In this document: positions 24,145-31,826 of the stretch, piece by piece
Numbering within the stretch: the first letter of the stretch is position 1
Layout: each line of letters begins with the position of its first letter
From: Alkalimonas delamerensis
GTDB taxonomy: Bacteria > Pseudomonadota > Gammaproteobacteria > Enterobacterales > Alteromonadaceae
Direction of reading: 5' to 3'
DNA: 64,000 nt
Assembly: GCF_030717955.1 (NCBI RefSeq)
Contig: NZ_JAUZVY010000002.1
Location: 62,001 to 126,000 of the forward strand
The notes under the pieces: generated by a model
The model's database searches: none
Seen by the model: only the letters and a program-made list of their open reading frames with translations
What the model was told of the DNA's origin: nothing
Position numbers and translations under genes: made by a program

Positions 24145-24823
24145 AGTGATGATCTCCTGTCACTTTCCATTGAATATTTAGATTATAGAGTGTCATACCA
24201 TAGCTCTGTTCGCCAGTCTGTTTCTTTTTATAAGGTGGTCTCGGATCTTGTTTTAACACCTTTTCAATCAATAACTTTAATTCAGGCTGGTGGTTTTGAC
24301 TCTGGCAATAGCGCTCTGCCTCGGCAGAAAAGCTAACGGTCATGCCGGTTTCCGGGGCGCTGTCGGCAAAACTTGCCTGAGCATCCGGGATGGCATCCGA
24401 ATAAGGCAAGTAGGGCTTGATATCCAGGATGGGGGTACCATCCAGTAAGTCAATTCCTGCTAAATCCAACTGCCACTGTTTGTTGACACAGCGTACGCCT
24501 TCCAATTGTACGACCGACAGGCCAATTGGATTAGGCCGAAAGGTCGCTCGGGTGGCAAACACACCTTTACGCTGATTCCCTCCCAGCCGTGGTGGGCGTA
24601 CCATGGGCGACCAGCCTTTGCCTGCTGTTTCGTGAAATACAAATACCAGCCACAGATGGCTGAACTCTTCGATGCCACGAATAAAGGGCTCTGCGTTGAA
24701 CTCCGGAGCAAATATCAACTGAGCCTTGGCTTCAGGAACCAGGCCCGGCTGCCTGGGGATGGCGAATTTCTGTTTGTAAGGGGACTGGATTGTCGCGATA
24801 ACATCAAAGGTACACTGCTGCAT
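24104..24823 (-). CDS. trmO: tRNA (adenine-N6) methyltransferase TrmO
   Basis: A 239-residue SAM-dependent enzyme that methylates t6A37 in tRNA-Thr to m6t6A. It has the small beta-barrel N-terminal TsaA domain: VIATIQSPYKQKFAIPRQPG, the FSHLWLVFVFHE helix, RPPRLGGNQRKGVFATR and FRPNPIGLSVVQLEG, then LDGTPILDIKPYLPYSD. The C-terminal ~80 residues (DPRPPYKK) match the TrmO-specific extension. I use the ATG at 24823; a GTG at 24841 adds six residues, and neither has a clear ribosome site. Its end overlaps the Kelch gene in another frame. Confidence 0.9.
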   Translation of the reverse strand: MQQCTFDVIATIQSPYKQKFAIPRQPGLVPEAKAQLIFAPEFNAEPFIRGIEEFSHLWLVFVFHETAGKGWSPMVRPPRLGGNQRKGVFATRATFRPNPIGLSVVQLEGVRCVNKQWQLDLAGIDLLDGTPILDIKPYLPYSDAIPDAQASFADSAPETGMTVSFSAEAERYCQSQNHQPELKLLIEKVLKQDPRPPYKKKQTGEQSYGMTLYNLNIQWKVTGDHHYVYAITPLGDSTD

Positions 24824-25010
24824 GCTGTCGAAGGTCTGCACTAAACAATGACTTAGTATGCCAGTTAACGTCTTAAACTACCATTTCATTGAACGCTGCT
24901 GATTTAGACGTCTTTATTTCTGGATGGTTGCGTCGTACTATGTTCATCTGGACAATAAAAGTTTGCCCCCCCAATAAAAGGTTTGGCATGAATAAAAGCA
25001 GTGAGCAGCT

Positions 25011-25847
25011 ATGGAACGTAAAATTTTAAGAACAGAATGCCCGGACTCGAAAGGATTGATTGCTGGTATAACCGGTATCTGCTTTGAGCACCAGCTTAAT
25101 ATTATTCGCAATACCGAGTACGTTGATCCGGTATCGGGCCAGTTTTACATGCGGACCGAACTGGAAGGCCAATTTAATGACGCTGCTCTGCTGCAGCAAC
25201 TGGACCAAATGCTGCCCGCAGGCAGTGAACGCAGTTTATTGCCGGTCAGTCGTCGCAAGCGCATGGTGATATTGGTCACACGTGAATCGCACTGCCTGGG
25301 CGATATTTTAATGAAGGTATTCGATGGTAGCTTGCAACTGGATATTGCTGCTGTGGTGGGCAATTACCCGGAGCTGGCGGATTTAGCAGAACGCTTTGGC
25401 ATTCCTTTTCATCATGTCTGCCATCTGGATAAGAGCCGCCAGGCCCATGAGCAAGCCCTGCTGGAAGTGATTGAGTCGTATCAACCGGATTATTTGGTGC
25501 TGGCTAAATTTATGCGGATATTAACACCGGACTTTGTCGAACGTTACCCCGAGCGTATTATCAATATTCATCACAGTTTTTTACCGGCTTTTATTGGCGC
25601 CAAGCCTTATCAGCAAGCCTTTGAACGCGGTGTAAAAATCATTGGTGCAACGGCCCATTTTGTCAATAATGCGCTGGATGAAGGGCCTATCATTGAGCAA
25701 ATGGTCAGCCGGGTCGATCACAATTACAGTGCGCAGGATATGGCAAAGGCCGGTCGTGATGTTGAAAAAGCGGCTTTAACCAAAGCACTGAAACTTATTC
25801 AGGAAGATAGGGTCTTTGTCCACGGCAATAAAACAGTTCTGCTTTAA
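25011..25847 (+). CDS. purU: Formyltetrahydrofolate deformylase
   Basis: A 278-residue enzyme that hydrolyses 10-formyl-THF to formate and THF, supplying formate for PurT and balancing the one-carbon pool. An N-terminal ACT domain (residues ~4-85: LRTECPDSKGLIAGITG) senses amino acids; in E. coli methionine activates and glycine inhibits. The catalytic formyl hydrolase domain follows, with the NIHHSFLPAFIGAKPY block and the GATAHFVNNALDEGPIIEQ block holding the expected Asn, His and Asp. A single perfect MetJ-like 8-mer lies about 100 bases upstream, noted separately. Confidence 0.96.
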   Translation: MERKILRTECPDSKGLIAGITGICFEHQLNIIRNTEYVDPVSGQFYMRTELEGQFNDAALLQQLDQMLPAGSERSLLPVSRRKRMVILVTRESHCLGDILMKVFDGSLQLDIAAVVGNYPELADLAERFGIPFHHVCHLDKSRQAHEQALLEVIESYQPDYLVLAKFMRILTPDFVERYPERIINIHHSFLPAFIGAKPYQQAFERGVKIIGATAHFVNNALDEGPIIEQMVSRVDHNYSAQDMAKAGRDVEKAALTKALKLIQEDRVFVHGNKTVLL

Positions 25848-25933
25848 ACACATGACTGGAGTACAATAAGCTGGCTGTGCTAGGATAGTGTGTATTTTAT
25901 TGTATGTCTAAAGTGAATTGTTCAGGAGAGTTT

Positions 25934-26455
25934 ATGTCTGTATTAAGCGATAAAAAAGCTTTAAAAAAAGCAGCGGAAGAACTAACCGTTGTTAAGTTAC
26001 AAGAAGTAATCCGGCAATTGAATGATGTACTGGAAAGCCGGCAACGTGAAGCCGAAGCTTTGGCCGAGGTCGAAGAGCTGGTTCGCCAAAAGGGCTTTAC
26101 TCTTCAGCAGTTAGGCATATCCGTACAGCATGAGCTGGCGCCAGCAAGCACTGATGTTGTGACGGAAAAACGTCCGGTGAAACCTAAGCTAAAGTCCATC
26201 AATAAAGAAAAACAATACTTTTATGTGGATGGCGGTAAGTTGCAGCTTTTAAAAACCCACACCATGAAGCAGGGACTGCGTGATCGTGGCATTTCAATTC
26301 TATCATTTGCCGATGTCAGTAAAAAACATCAAAAAGAAGTCCAGGCTTTGTTGGCAGATGCTGAGCAGCAAGCCATTAAAAACTTCAATGCCAAAGTTCA
26401 AGTCTGGAATCAATGGGCTCAGCAACACGGTGGTGAGATTTTAGAGCCGAAGTAA
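25934..26455 (+). CDS. H-NS-like coiled-coil protein of unknown function
   Basis: A 173-residue soluble charged protein. The first ~65 residues form a coiled coil (KALKKAAEELTVVKLQEV, then RQREAEALAEVEELVRQKG) ending in GFTLQQLG, a pattern close to the oligomerisation domain and GYTxxEL motif of H-NS family proteins. The C-terminal ~75 residues (QYFYVDGGKLQLLKTH onward) lack the W-x-G-x-G-R-x-P type DNA-binding loop, so calling it a nucleoid protein is uncertain. AGGAGA before the ATG at 25934 is clear; an ATG ten codons earlier lacks one. A strong terminator follows. Confidence 0.5.
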   Translation: MSVLSDKKALKKAAEELTVVKLQEVIRQLNDVLESRQREAEALAEVEELVRQKGFTLQQLGISVQHELAPASTDVVTEKRPVKPKLKSINKEKQYFYVDGGKLQLLKTHTMKQGLRDRGISILSFADVSKKHQKEVQALLADAEQQAIKNFNAKVQVWNQWAQQHGGEILEPK

Positions 26456-26480
26456 CGGCTTACTAAGTTGACTTCATCAA

Positions 26481-26518
26481 CAAAAGCCCTGCAGTCAATT
26501 GGCTGCAGGGCTTTTTTA
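26481..26518 (+). terminator. Intrinsic terminator of the H-NS-like gene
   Basis: AAAGCCCTGCAG and CTGCAGGGCTTT pair as a 12-bp stem with an eight-base loop, followed by a T-run, about 30 bases after the stop. Confidence 0.9.
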
Positions 26519-26549
26519 ATCAGTCGGTGCAACTTTATTTAGTTTTCAT

Positions 26550-26695
26550 CCAGAAACGGGCTCCTGCCCTTATTCTGGAACGACAAATGAAAATTTCGAT
26601 TTCCATTTGTCTCGCATTTTCAATGCGTTACCACGCAGTGAAAATGGCAGCGCATCCCTGCACTGCGCTAGTGCCCGCCTTTCAGGACGGGCACT
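26550..26695. repeat. Run of five consecutive hairpins
   Basis: Five inverted repeats follow one another with almost no gaps: 26550-26578 (arms CCAGAA/TTCTGG with inner GGGC/GCCC), 26583-26610 (ACAAATG/CATTTGT), 26615-26646 (CATTTTCA/TGAAAATG with inner TGCGT/ACGCA), 26649-26669 (AGCGCA/TGCGCT) and 26670-26695 (AGTGCCCG/CGGGCACT with inner CCT/AGG). The last one covers the yciK stop codon. No open frame of credible coding quality crosses it. It resembles a composite repetitive extragenic element or a structured 3' UTR. Confidence 0.6.
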
Positions 26696-27437
26696 ATTTA
26701 GGCTGGGCGTCCAGCGACTGCCCATTGACATCCAGGCTGTCATCGGCCATCAGATACAGATACAACCACATCAGGTCGGCGGGTGTTTTAAGTTGTTGGG
26801 CATTTTCTGCTGGGTAGGCTCTGGCCCGCATGCTGGTGCGGGTTGCGCCCGGGTTAATGCAATTGACCCGAATATTGCTGCCAGCGTACTCGTCGGCCAG
26901 TGTTTGCATCAGGCCTTCGGTGGCAAACTTGGAAACCGCATAACTGCCCCAGTAGGCCCGGCCCTGACGTCCAACGCCGGATGAAGTAAAGACCACCGAG
27001 GCATGTGGCGCTTTGCGCAGTACCGGCATCAAGGCCTGGGTCATTAGCATGGGTCCTGTCAGGTTGACTTGCAGCACATCCTGCCAGATATCGGCTTTGA
27101 TGTGCTCAAAGGGAGCTAAACCGCCTAAAATGCCGGCATTGTGCAGCAGGCCATCCAGTCGACCAAATTCACTGGCGATGGTGGCGGCCATATCCTGGTA
27201 GTTTTTTTGGCTGGCGCCTTTTAAATCCAACGGCACGATGGCAGGCTCGGGCCAGCCTTGTGCACAAATGGCATCGTAGACTGCGGTCAGTTTTGCCGTG
27301 GTTTTTCCCAGCAAGATAACCGTTGCGCCATGTCGGGCGAATGTCAACGCTGCTTCTTTACCAATGCCATCACCGGCACCGGTCACTAAAATGACTTTAT
27401 CCGCCAGGGCATTAGGCGGAGCCTGATAACTCTTCAT
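26694..27437 (-). CDS. yciK: YciK family SDR oxidoreductase
   Basis: A 247-residue short-chain dehydrogenase/reductase. The cofactor motif is VTGAGDGIGKEAA (TGxxxGIG), NAG appears in LLHNAGILGG, the catalytic Ser lies in VVFTSSGVGRQG, and the Tyr-Lys pair in YWGSYAVSKFATEGL. The opening (YQAPPNALADKVILVTGA) and the IRVNCINPGATRTSMRARAYP block are those of E. coli YciK, whose substrate is unknown. The start MKSYQAPP matches the family; upstream in-frame codons do not. The end falls in the last hairpin of the structured region. Confidence 0.88.
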   Translation of the reverse strand: MKSYQAPPNALADKVILVTGAGDGIGKEAALTFARHGATVILLGKTTAKLTAVYDAICAQGWPEPAIVPLDLKGASQKNYQDMAATIASEFGRLDGLLHNAGILGGLAPFEHIKADIWQDVLQVNLTGPMLMTQALMPVLRKAPHASVVFTSSGVGRQGRAYWGSYAVSKFATEGLMQTLADEYAGSNIRVNCINPGATRTSMRARAYPAENAQQLKTPADLMWLYLYLMADDSLDVNGQSLDAQPK

Positions 27438-27555
27438 TGCAGTCTGGGTCCTCGTTTGAAAGGCAGACAGCATACGCTTTTTGCACTTTTTTTTCATCTT
27501 TTGCGATAGAAGCCTTGTTTTCAGCTAGCGATTTCTGTGCGATTGAGTTAAGTTT

Positions 27556-27572
27556 AACTGGTCTAAGCTGTT
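27556..27572 (+). promoter_or_regulatory. Possible FadR-like site upstream of the VolA-like gene
   Basis: AACTGGTCTAAGCTGTT matches the E. coli fabA FadR site at 12 of 17 positions by my alignment. It lies 83 bp upstream of the lipase start. A fatty-acid signal for a surface lipase is plausible, but a single imperfect match is weak evidence. Confidence 0.3.
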
Positions 27573-27654
27573 GCTCTAGGCAGCTCAAACTTGAAAAAGA
27601 TCAGTCAACACGCGTTGTTGCAAAAAACAAAAAAGTGAGGACAGGGGAGAATCT

Positions 27655-30048
27655 ATGAAAAAGCTTGCGATTAGTCTGGCTGTGGCTGCTGCATTGGGTC
27701 TGGCCGGTTGTGGTGATTCACTGGATGACATTAAGCAGGAGGTAGAGCAGCAGGGATCCCAGGTGATTCCCGCCGCACGCGTGGTGTTTGATCCAGGTGC
27801 GGGTCAAGTATCTGTGCCCAATGATTTGTTGTTTCTGGGCACGACCGATGGCACCTTGACGCTGGACGCTGATAGTCAGGACTACAGCAATCCGCAAACA
27901 GCCTTGGGCGTGCTGGATGGCTGGTCGACCCAAAACCCGTTTAGCATTGAATTGCGTTTTCCGGCGGACGTTAGCCTGAACGCACAAAGTGCCAGTGACC
28001 CCCAAGCCGTCCGCATTTTTGAAGTGGTGATGGGTGGCCCAACATCCAGCATTGATGCTTGTCGTGAGCTGCCACAAGGCGTGGCTTGCCAAATGGTCGG
28101 TGAGCTGGCATTTGGCCAGGACTTTATTACTGTGCCCAGTGGCAACAATGTTGCTGTGATTCCATTGCGTCCACTCAAAGGCAAAACTACCTACATCGTA
28201 GCCCTGACTGATAGCCTGCGCGACTCCGAGGGACGCTCCATCAAGCCATCCACCACATACGAGCTGTTGCAGCAGGATTTAGCAACCTTACCACTTGGTT
28301 CTCCGCAGCAACGTCAATTGCAGGGTGTGATCAATAGCTTTGAAGCTGCGGTGTCGTCGGGCGACCTGAACCGCTCCAGCATTATTTACACTGCCGCCAT
28401 CACCACCCAGTCGACAGCGGATGTGTTGGCGACCACCAAGCAACTCCTGGCCGCAAGTATTCAGCAGGGTGCTCAGCCGGTAGTTCAAGTACAGGATACC
28501 GGATTGCGTGTGTCCGACCTGAGTCCGCAGTTCCCTGCTGAGCAAGGCTTTGGCCTGGTGCGGCTGTTTCAAGGCAGCGTGACCTTGCCATACTATTCCG
28601 GCATTCCCACTGCGGACAACCCTACCGGACCACTCAATGACAGTTGGAAAGCCCGTTGTGACAGTGGCGCCATTATTGCCAGTTTGGGCCCAGAGCAAAT
28701 CCTTGCGTTGGAGTCACAGCTTGAAGGCCAGCAAATGATGAACGACGCATTCTGCAACGCTGCCTCTGGTGGTGCTCTGCGCGACTTCGGTCTGGATGCG
28801 CGCCGTCACCTAACCAAGTTCAACACCATTCCAATGCCACGGATGCAAGCCACTCTGGATGTGCAGATGACGCTGCCGGATGACAATGCCTTCGATATGC
28901 CGGCCAATGGTTGGCCGGTGGTGATGCTGCAGCATGGCATTACTTCCTGCAAAGAAAATATGCTGGCGGTCACCAGTGCCTTAACTCAGGCTGGTTTTGC
29001 GACTGTGGCCATTGACCACCCTCTGCATGGCAGTCGTGGCTTTGGTGCATTGAACACCTCTGGCGCCTCTTGCGGACAGCAAGGCAGTGCGACGGTGTAC
29101 ATGAACCTTGGCAATTTGCCAGTGACGCGTGACAACCTGCGGCAGAGTATGGCCGATATGCTGGGGCTGCGCTTAGCGCTTAACTTCACCCAAGGGGCGA
29201 ATTTAGATACCAGTCAGGTGCATGTACTGGGGCACTCCTTAGGGGCCATTGCTGGTTCCGGCATGGTGGCTTTGGCCAATACGCCGACCGGTAATCCGCA
29301 ACTGGATGCGCTTTATCAGGTGCGCTCTGTTGGCTTGGCAATGCCTGGTGGTGCAGTAGCCAACTTCTTGTTGGACTCGCCGCAATTTGGCGGTCTGATT
29401 AAAGCCAACGTCATTTTAGGAGCAGGCGATGCCAGCTCGGCACGTTTTGGTGCTTTTGCTGATGCCGGTAGCTGTACCGCGCCAACATCAGAAGAACCTA
29501 CTGCAGCCGAGCAAAATGCCTTTGCCACTTGTGCGGCTCAGTACGTTGATGCATTCCTGACGGAGTTAACCCTGGATGGTGAAGCTGCGCTGCTGGCATC
29601 CATTCAAGGGAATTTAACGCAGTTTGCCTTTGCCGCTCAAACCATTACCGATGCCGGCGATCCGAACAACTACCTGCATCAGTTAATGGCCACCGAGACA
29701 CCAGTGCATATGCTGATGGTGGCAGGTGATGGTGGCGATAACCTACCCGATCAGGTGATTCCGAACGGCTTCTTCTCACCGACGGCTGCACTGCAAGCCG
29801 GCTCCATGCCTCTGGCCGGAACCGAGCCAATGGCCCGTTTACTGCAAGCGGATGCTGTTGTGGAAGCTGGCCTCAATTTTGTTGAGGGAGCCACCATCAG
29901 CCGCTTTAATGCCGGTGATCACGGTTCGATTTTGAGCCCTGCAGCCAGTCCAGCCGTAACTCTGGAGATGCAGCGGCAAATGGCCAGCTTCTTTGGCAGT
30001 GGTGGTGCTGTGGTCAACGTGACTGACCCATCGGTGCTGCATGACTAA
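27655..30048 (+). CDS. VolA/Pla-1-type surface lipoprotein lipase
   Basis: A 797-residue outer-membrane lipoprotein. The signal peptide ends in the lipobox LAGC (Cys20). After a ~400-residue beta-rich N-terminal region with Ig-like traits (LRPLKGKTTYIVALTDSLRD) comes an alpha/beta hydrolase: PVVMLQHGITSCKENM oxyanion region, VAIDHPLHGSRGF, and the nucleophile in GHSLG (Ser528), with a likely His in FNAGDHGSIL near the end. Layout and motifs match VolA of Vibrio, a surface lysophospholipase that frees fatty acids from lysophosphatidylcholine. Vibrio volA sits by fadL; no fadL is adjacent here. A terminator follows. Confidence 0.82.
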   Translation: MKKLAISLAVAAALGLAGCGDSLDDIKQEVEQQGSQVIPAARVVFDPGAGQVSVPNDLLFLGTTDGTLTLDADSQDYSNPQTALGVLDGWSTQNPFSIELRFPADVSLNAQSASDPQAVRIFEVVMGGPTSSIDACRELPQGVACQMVGELAFGQDFITVPSGNNVAVIPLRPLKGKTTYIVALTDSLRDSEGRSIKPSTTYELLQQDLATLPLGSPQQRQLQGVINSFEAAVSSGDLNRSSIIYTAAITTQSTADVLATTKQLLAASIQQGAQPVVQVQDTGLRVSDLSPQFPAEQGFGLVRLFQGSVTLPYYSGIPTADNPTGPLNDSWKARCDSGAIIASLGPEQILALESQLEGQQMMNDAFCNAASGGALRDFGLDARRHLTKFNTIPMPRMQATLDVQMTLPDDNAFDMPANGWPVVMLQHGITSCKENMLAVTSALTQAGFATVAIDHPLHGSRGFGALNTSGASCGQQGSATVYMNLGNLPVTRDNLRQSMADMLGLRLALNFTQGANLDTSQVHVLGHSLGAIAGSGMVALANTPTGNPQLDALYQVRSVGLAMPGGAVANFLLDSPQFGGLIKANVILGAGDASSARFGAFADAGSCTAPTSEEPTAAEQNAFATCAAQYVDAFLTELTLDGEAALLASIQGNLTQFAFAAQTITDAGDPNNYLHQLMATETPVHMLMVAGDGGDNLPDQVIPNGFFSPTAALQAGSMPLAGTEPMARLLQADAVVEAGLNFVEGATISRFNAGDHGSILSPAASPAVTLEMQRQMASFFGSGGAVVNVTDPSVLHD

Positions 30049-30068
30049 TCTTTGATGCTGTATCTGCA

Positions 30069-30096
30069 AAAGCCCGGTTTTCCGGGCTTTATTTTT
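30069..30096 (+). terminator. Intrinsic terminator of the VolA-like gene
   Basis: AAAGCCCGG and CCGGGCTTT form a 9-bp stem with a TTTT loop, followed by ATTTTT, 20 bases after the stop. Confidence 0.9.
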
Positions 30097-30130
30097 AGGT
30101 ACAATGCAAAAAAGTCAAAAGGAGAGACAC

Positions 30131-31123
30131 TTGGAATTTCTATACGACTATGGCCTGTTTTTAGCGAAAGCGGCTACCACCGTTTTTGCCATCGCCTTGG
30201 TAGCAGGCATTATTGCCAATAGCGCCATCCGCCACAAACCGAAAAAAGGCGAGTTTCAGTTTATCGACTTATCGGATGATTTTGCTCAGCTCAAGCAGAA
30301 CCTCAAGGCGGAACTGTTGGATAAAAAAGCCTTCAAACGCTGGCAAAAAGAGTACAAAAAGCTGCAAAGCGACGCCAAAAATACCACCTTTGTGATTGAT
30401 TTTCATGGCAGTATGGGGGCATCAGAGGTGGATGCTCTGCGCGAAGAGGTGACGGCCATCCTGGCGGTTGCCGAGCCTGATGACGACGTACTGGTGCGAC
30501 TGGAAAGCGGTGGTGGTGTGGTGCACGGCTATGGTCTTGGCGCTTCGCAGCTGGATCGCTTGCGCCAGCGCAAGATCACGCTCACCGTGGCGGTGGACAA
30601 AGTCGCAGCCAGTGGTGGCTACATGATGGCCTGCATAGCCAACCGCATTATTGCGGCCCCCTTCGCCATCATTGGCTCCATAGGTGTTCTGGCACAGCTA
30701 CCAAACTTTCATCGTTTGCTGCAAAAAAACGACATTGATTTTGAGCAATTCACAGCAGGTGAGTACAAAAGAACCGTAACGCTCTTTGGCGAAAATACCG
30801 ATAAAGGGCGCGAAAAGTTTCAGCAAGACCTTGAGCAAACGCACCAGCTGTTCAAAGACCATGTGGTGCAGCATCGCGATGTGGTCGATGTTGAGCAGGT
30901 TGCAACCGGCGAGTACTGGTTGGCCAGTCAGGCACTGGAATTAAAGCTGGTGGATGCCTTGCAAACCAGCGATGATTTCTTGTTGCAGCGGGTAGAGCAG
31001 CGCCGCTTGCTACAGGTAAAGTTTCAACCGAAGAAAAAACTGGCCGAGCGGGTAGGCGCTGGCGCCAGTGTGGCCCTGCAACAATTGTGGCAGAAAATGC
31101 CCTTTGGGCTCTGGGGCCGCTGA
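30131..31123 (+). CDS. sohB: SohB, signal-peptide-peptidase-like membrane protease
   Basis: A 330-residue S49-family protease with an N-terminal membrane helix (LFLAKAATTVFAIALVAGII) and a periplasmic protease domain. The nucleophile Ser is in DKVAASGGYMMA and the catalytic Lys in TAGEYKRTVTLFGEN, as in SppA/SohB. I use the TTG start at 30131: GGAGA lies five bases before it, and E. coli SohB starts at the same place (MELLSEYGLFLAK). An ATG at 30104 is in frame but falls in TACAAT (30100-30105), a likely -10 of the gene's own promoter, and has no ribosome site. Confidence 0.9.
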   Translation: MEFLYDYGLFLAKAATTVFAIALVAGIIANSAIRHKPKKGEFQFIDLSDDFAQLKQNLKAELLDKKAFKRWQKEYKKLQSDAKNTTFVIDFHGSMGASEVDALREEVTAILAVAEPDDDVLVRLESGGGVVHGYGLGASQLDRLRQRKITLTVAVDKVAASGGYMMACIANRIIAAPFAIIGSIGVLAQLPNFHRLLQKNDIDFEQFTAGEYKRTVTLFGENTDKGREKFQQDLEQTHQLFKDHVVQHRDVVDVEQVATGEYWLASQALELKLVDALQTSDDFLLQRVEQRRLLQVKFQPKKKLAERVGAGASVALQQLWQKMPFGLWGR

Positions 31124-31125
31124 AG

Positions 31126-31773
31126 GTGGAAGCGGATTTTTGGCAGCAGTCCTGGCAGCACCCCACTCCTGGATTTCAGCTGGATGCCGTGCATCCGTTA
31201 TTGCCAGCTTGTTGGTCCAGGGTTTGTCAGCCGCAACACCAGCAGGTTTTGGTGCCTTTGTGTGGTAAAAGCCCGGATCTGCTATGGCTAACACAGCAAT
31301 GGCCTGTGCTTGGGGTGGAGCTGGTTGAGCGGCCGTGCCGGGAGTTTTTTCGCGAGCATGGGCTTGTGGTCGAGCAGCGGCGGCAATCCCCTTTCAGGGT
31401 GCATCAGGGCGATGGCATTGCGATTTTGCAAGGGGACTTTTTCCAGCTCACGGCAAACTGGTTGAATGGACCTGTTGTGGTTTATGACCGAGCAGCACTG
31501 ATTGCCTTGCCCCCGCAGATGCGTCAGCAGTATGCAGAACACTTGCGCCAGCTGTTGCCGGCAGGCAGCAGCCTGCTACTCATTAGTTTGGAATACCCAC
31601 CAACTGAAAAGCAGGGGCCGCCTTTTGCTATCACTGAGTTGGAGATACGTCGGTTGTTTTCAGCTGCAGACATTGCCCTGCTGGCCATTCGAAACTTAAC
31701 CGGTCAGGGCTTTGCTCGCCGAAGCTTCGCCACCAGTTACCTGATTGAAAAAGCCTGGTGCATTCAATTCTGA
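31126..31773 (+). CDS. tpm: Thiopurine S-methyltransferase
   Basis: A 215-residue SAM-dependent methyltransferase of the bacterial TPMT type, known for thiopurines and for selenium or tellurium compounds. Motifs are ADFWQQSWQ at the start, VLVPLCGKSPDLLWLTQQWPV (motif I; VPLCGKSPDLLWL), GVELVERPCREFF, and YDRAALIALPPQMRQQYAEHL in two parts (YDRAALIALPP; RQQYAEHL). The start is the GTG at 31126, two bases after the sohB stop, which matches the family length; an upstream ATG would read through the end of sohB. It is likely co-transcribed with sohB. Confidence 0.88.
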   Translation: MEADFWQQSWQHPTPGFQLDAVHPLLPACWSRVCQPQHQQVLVPLCGKSPDLLWLTQQWPVLGVELVERPCREFFREHGLVVEQRRQSPFRVHQGDGIAILQGDFFQLTANWLNGPVVVYDRAALIALPPQMRQQYAEHLRQLLPAGSSLLLISLEYPPTEKQGPPFAITELEIRRLFSAADIALLAIRNLTGQGFARRSFATSYLIEKAWCIQF

Positions 31774-31779
31774 GGAGCT

Positions 31780-31806
31780 CCCAGAGCATCCATATGCCGC
31801 TCTGGG
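31780..31806. terminator. Hairpin between convergent tpm and symporter genes
   Basis: CCCAGAGC (31780-31787) and GCTCTGGG (31799-31806) pair as an 8-bp stem with an 11-base loop. No strong T-run follows, so this is a weak terminator candidate. Confidence 0.4.
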
Positions 31807-31826
31807 GTGTTACTTGCTCTTCTGAG

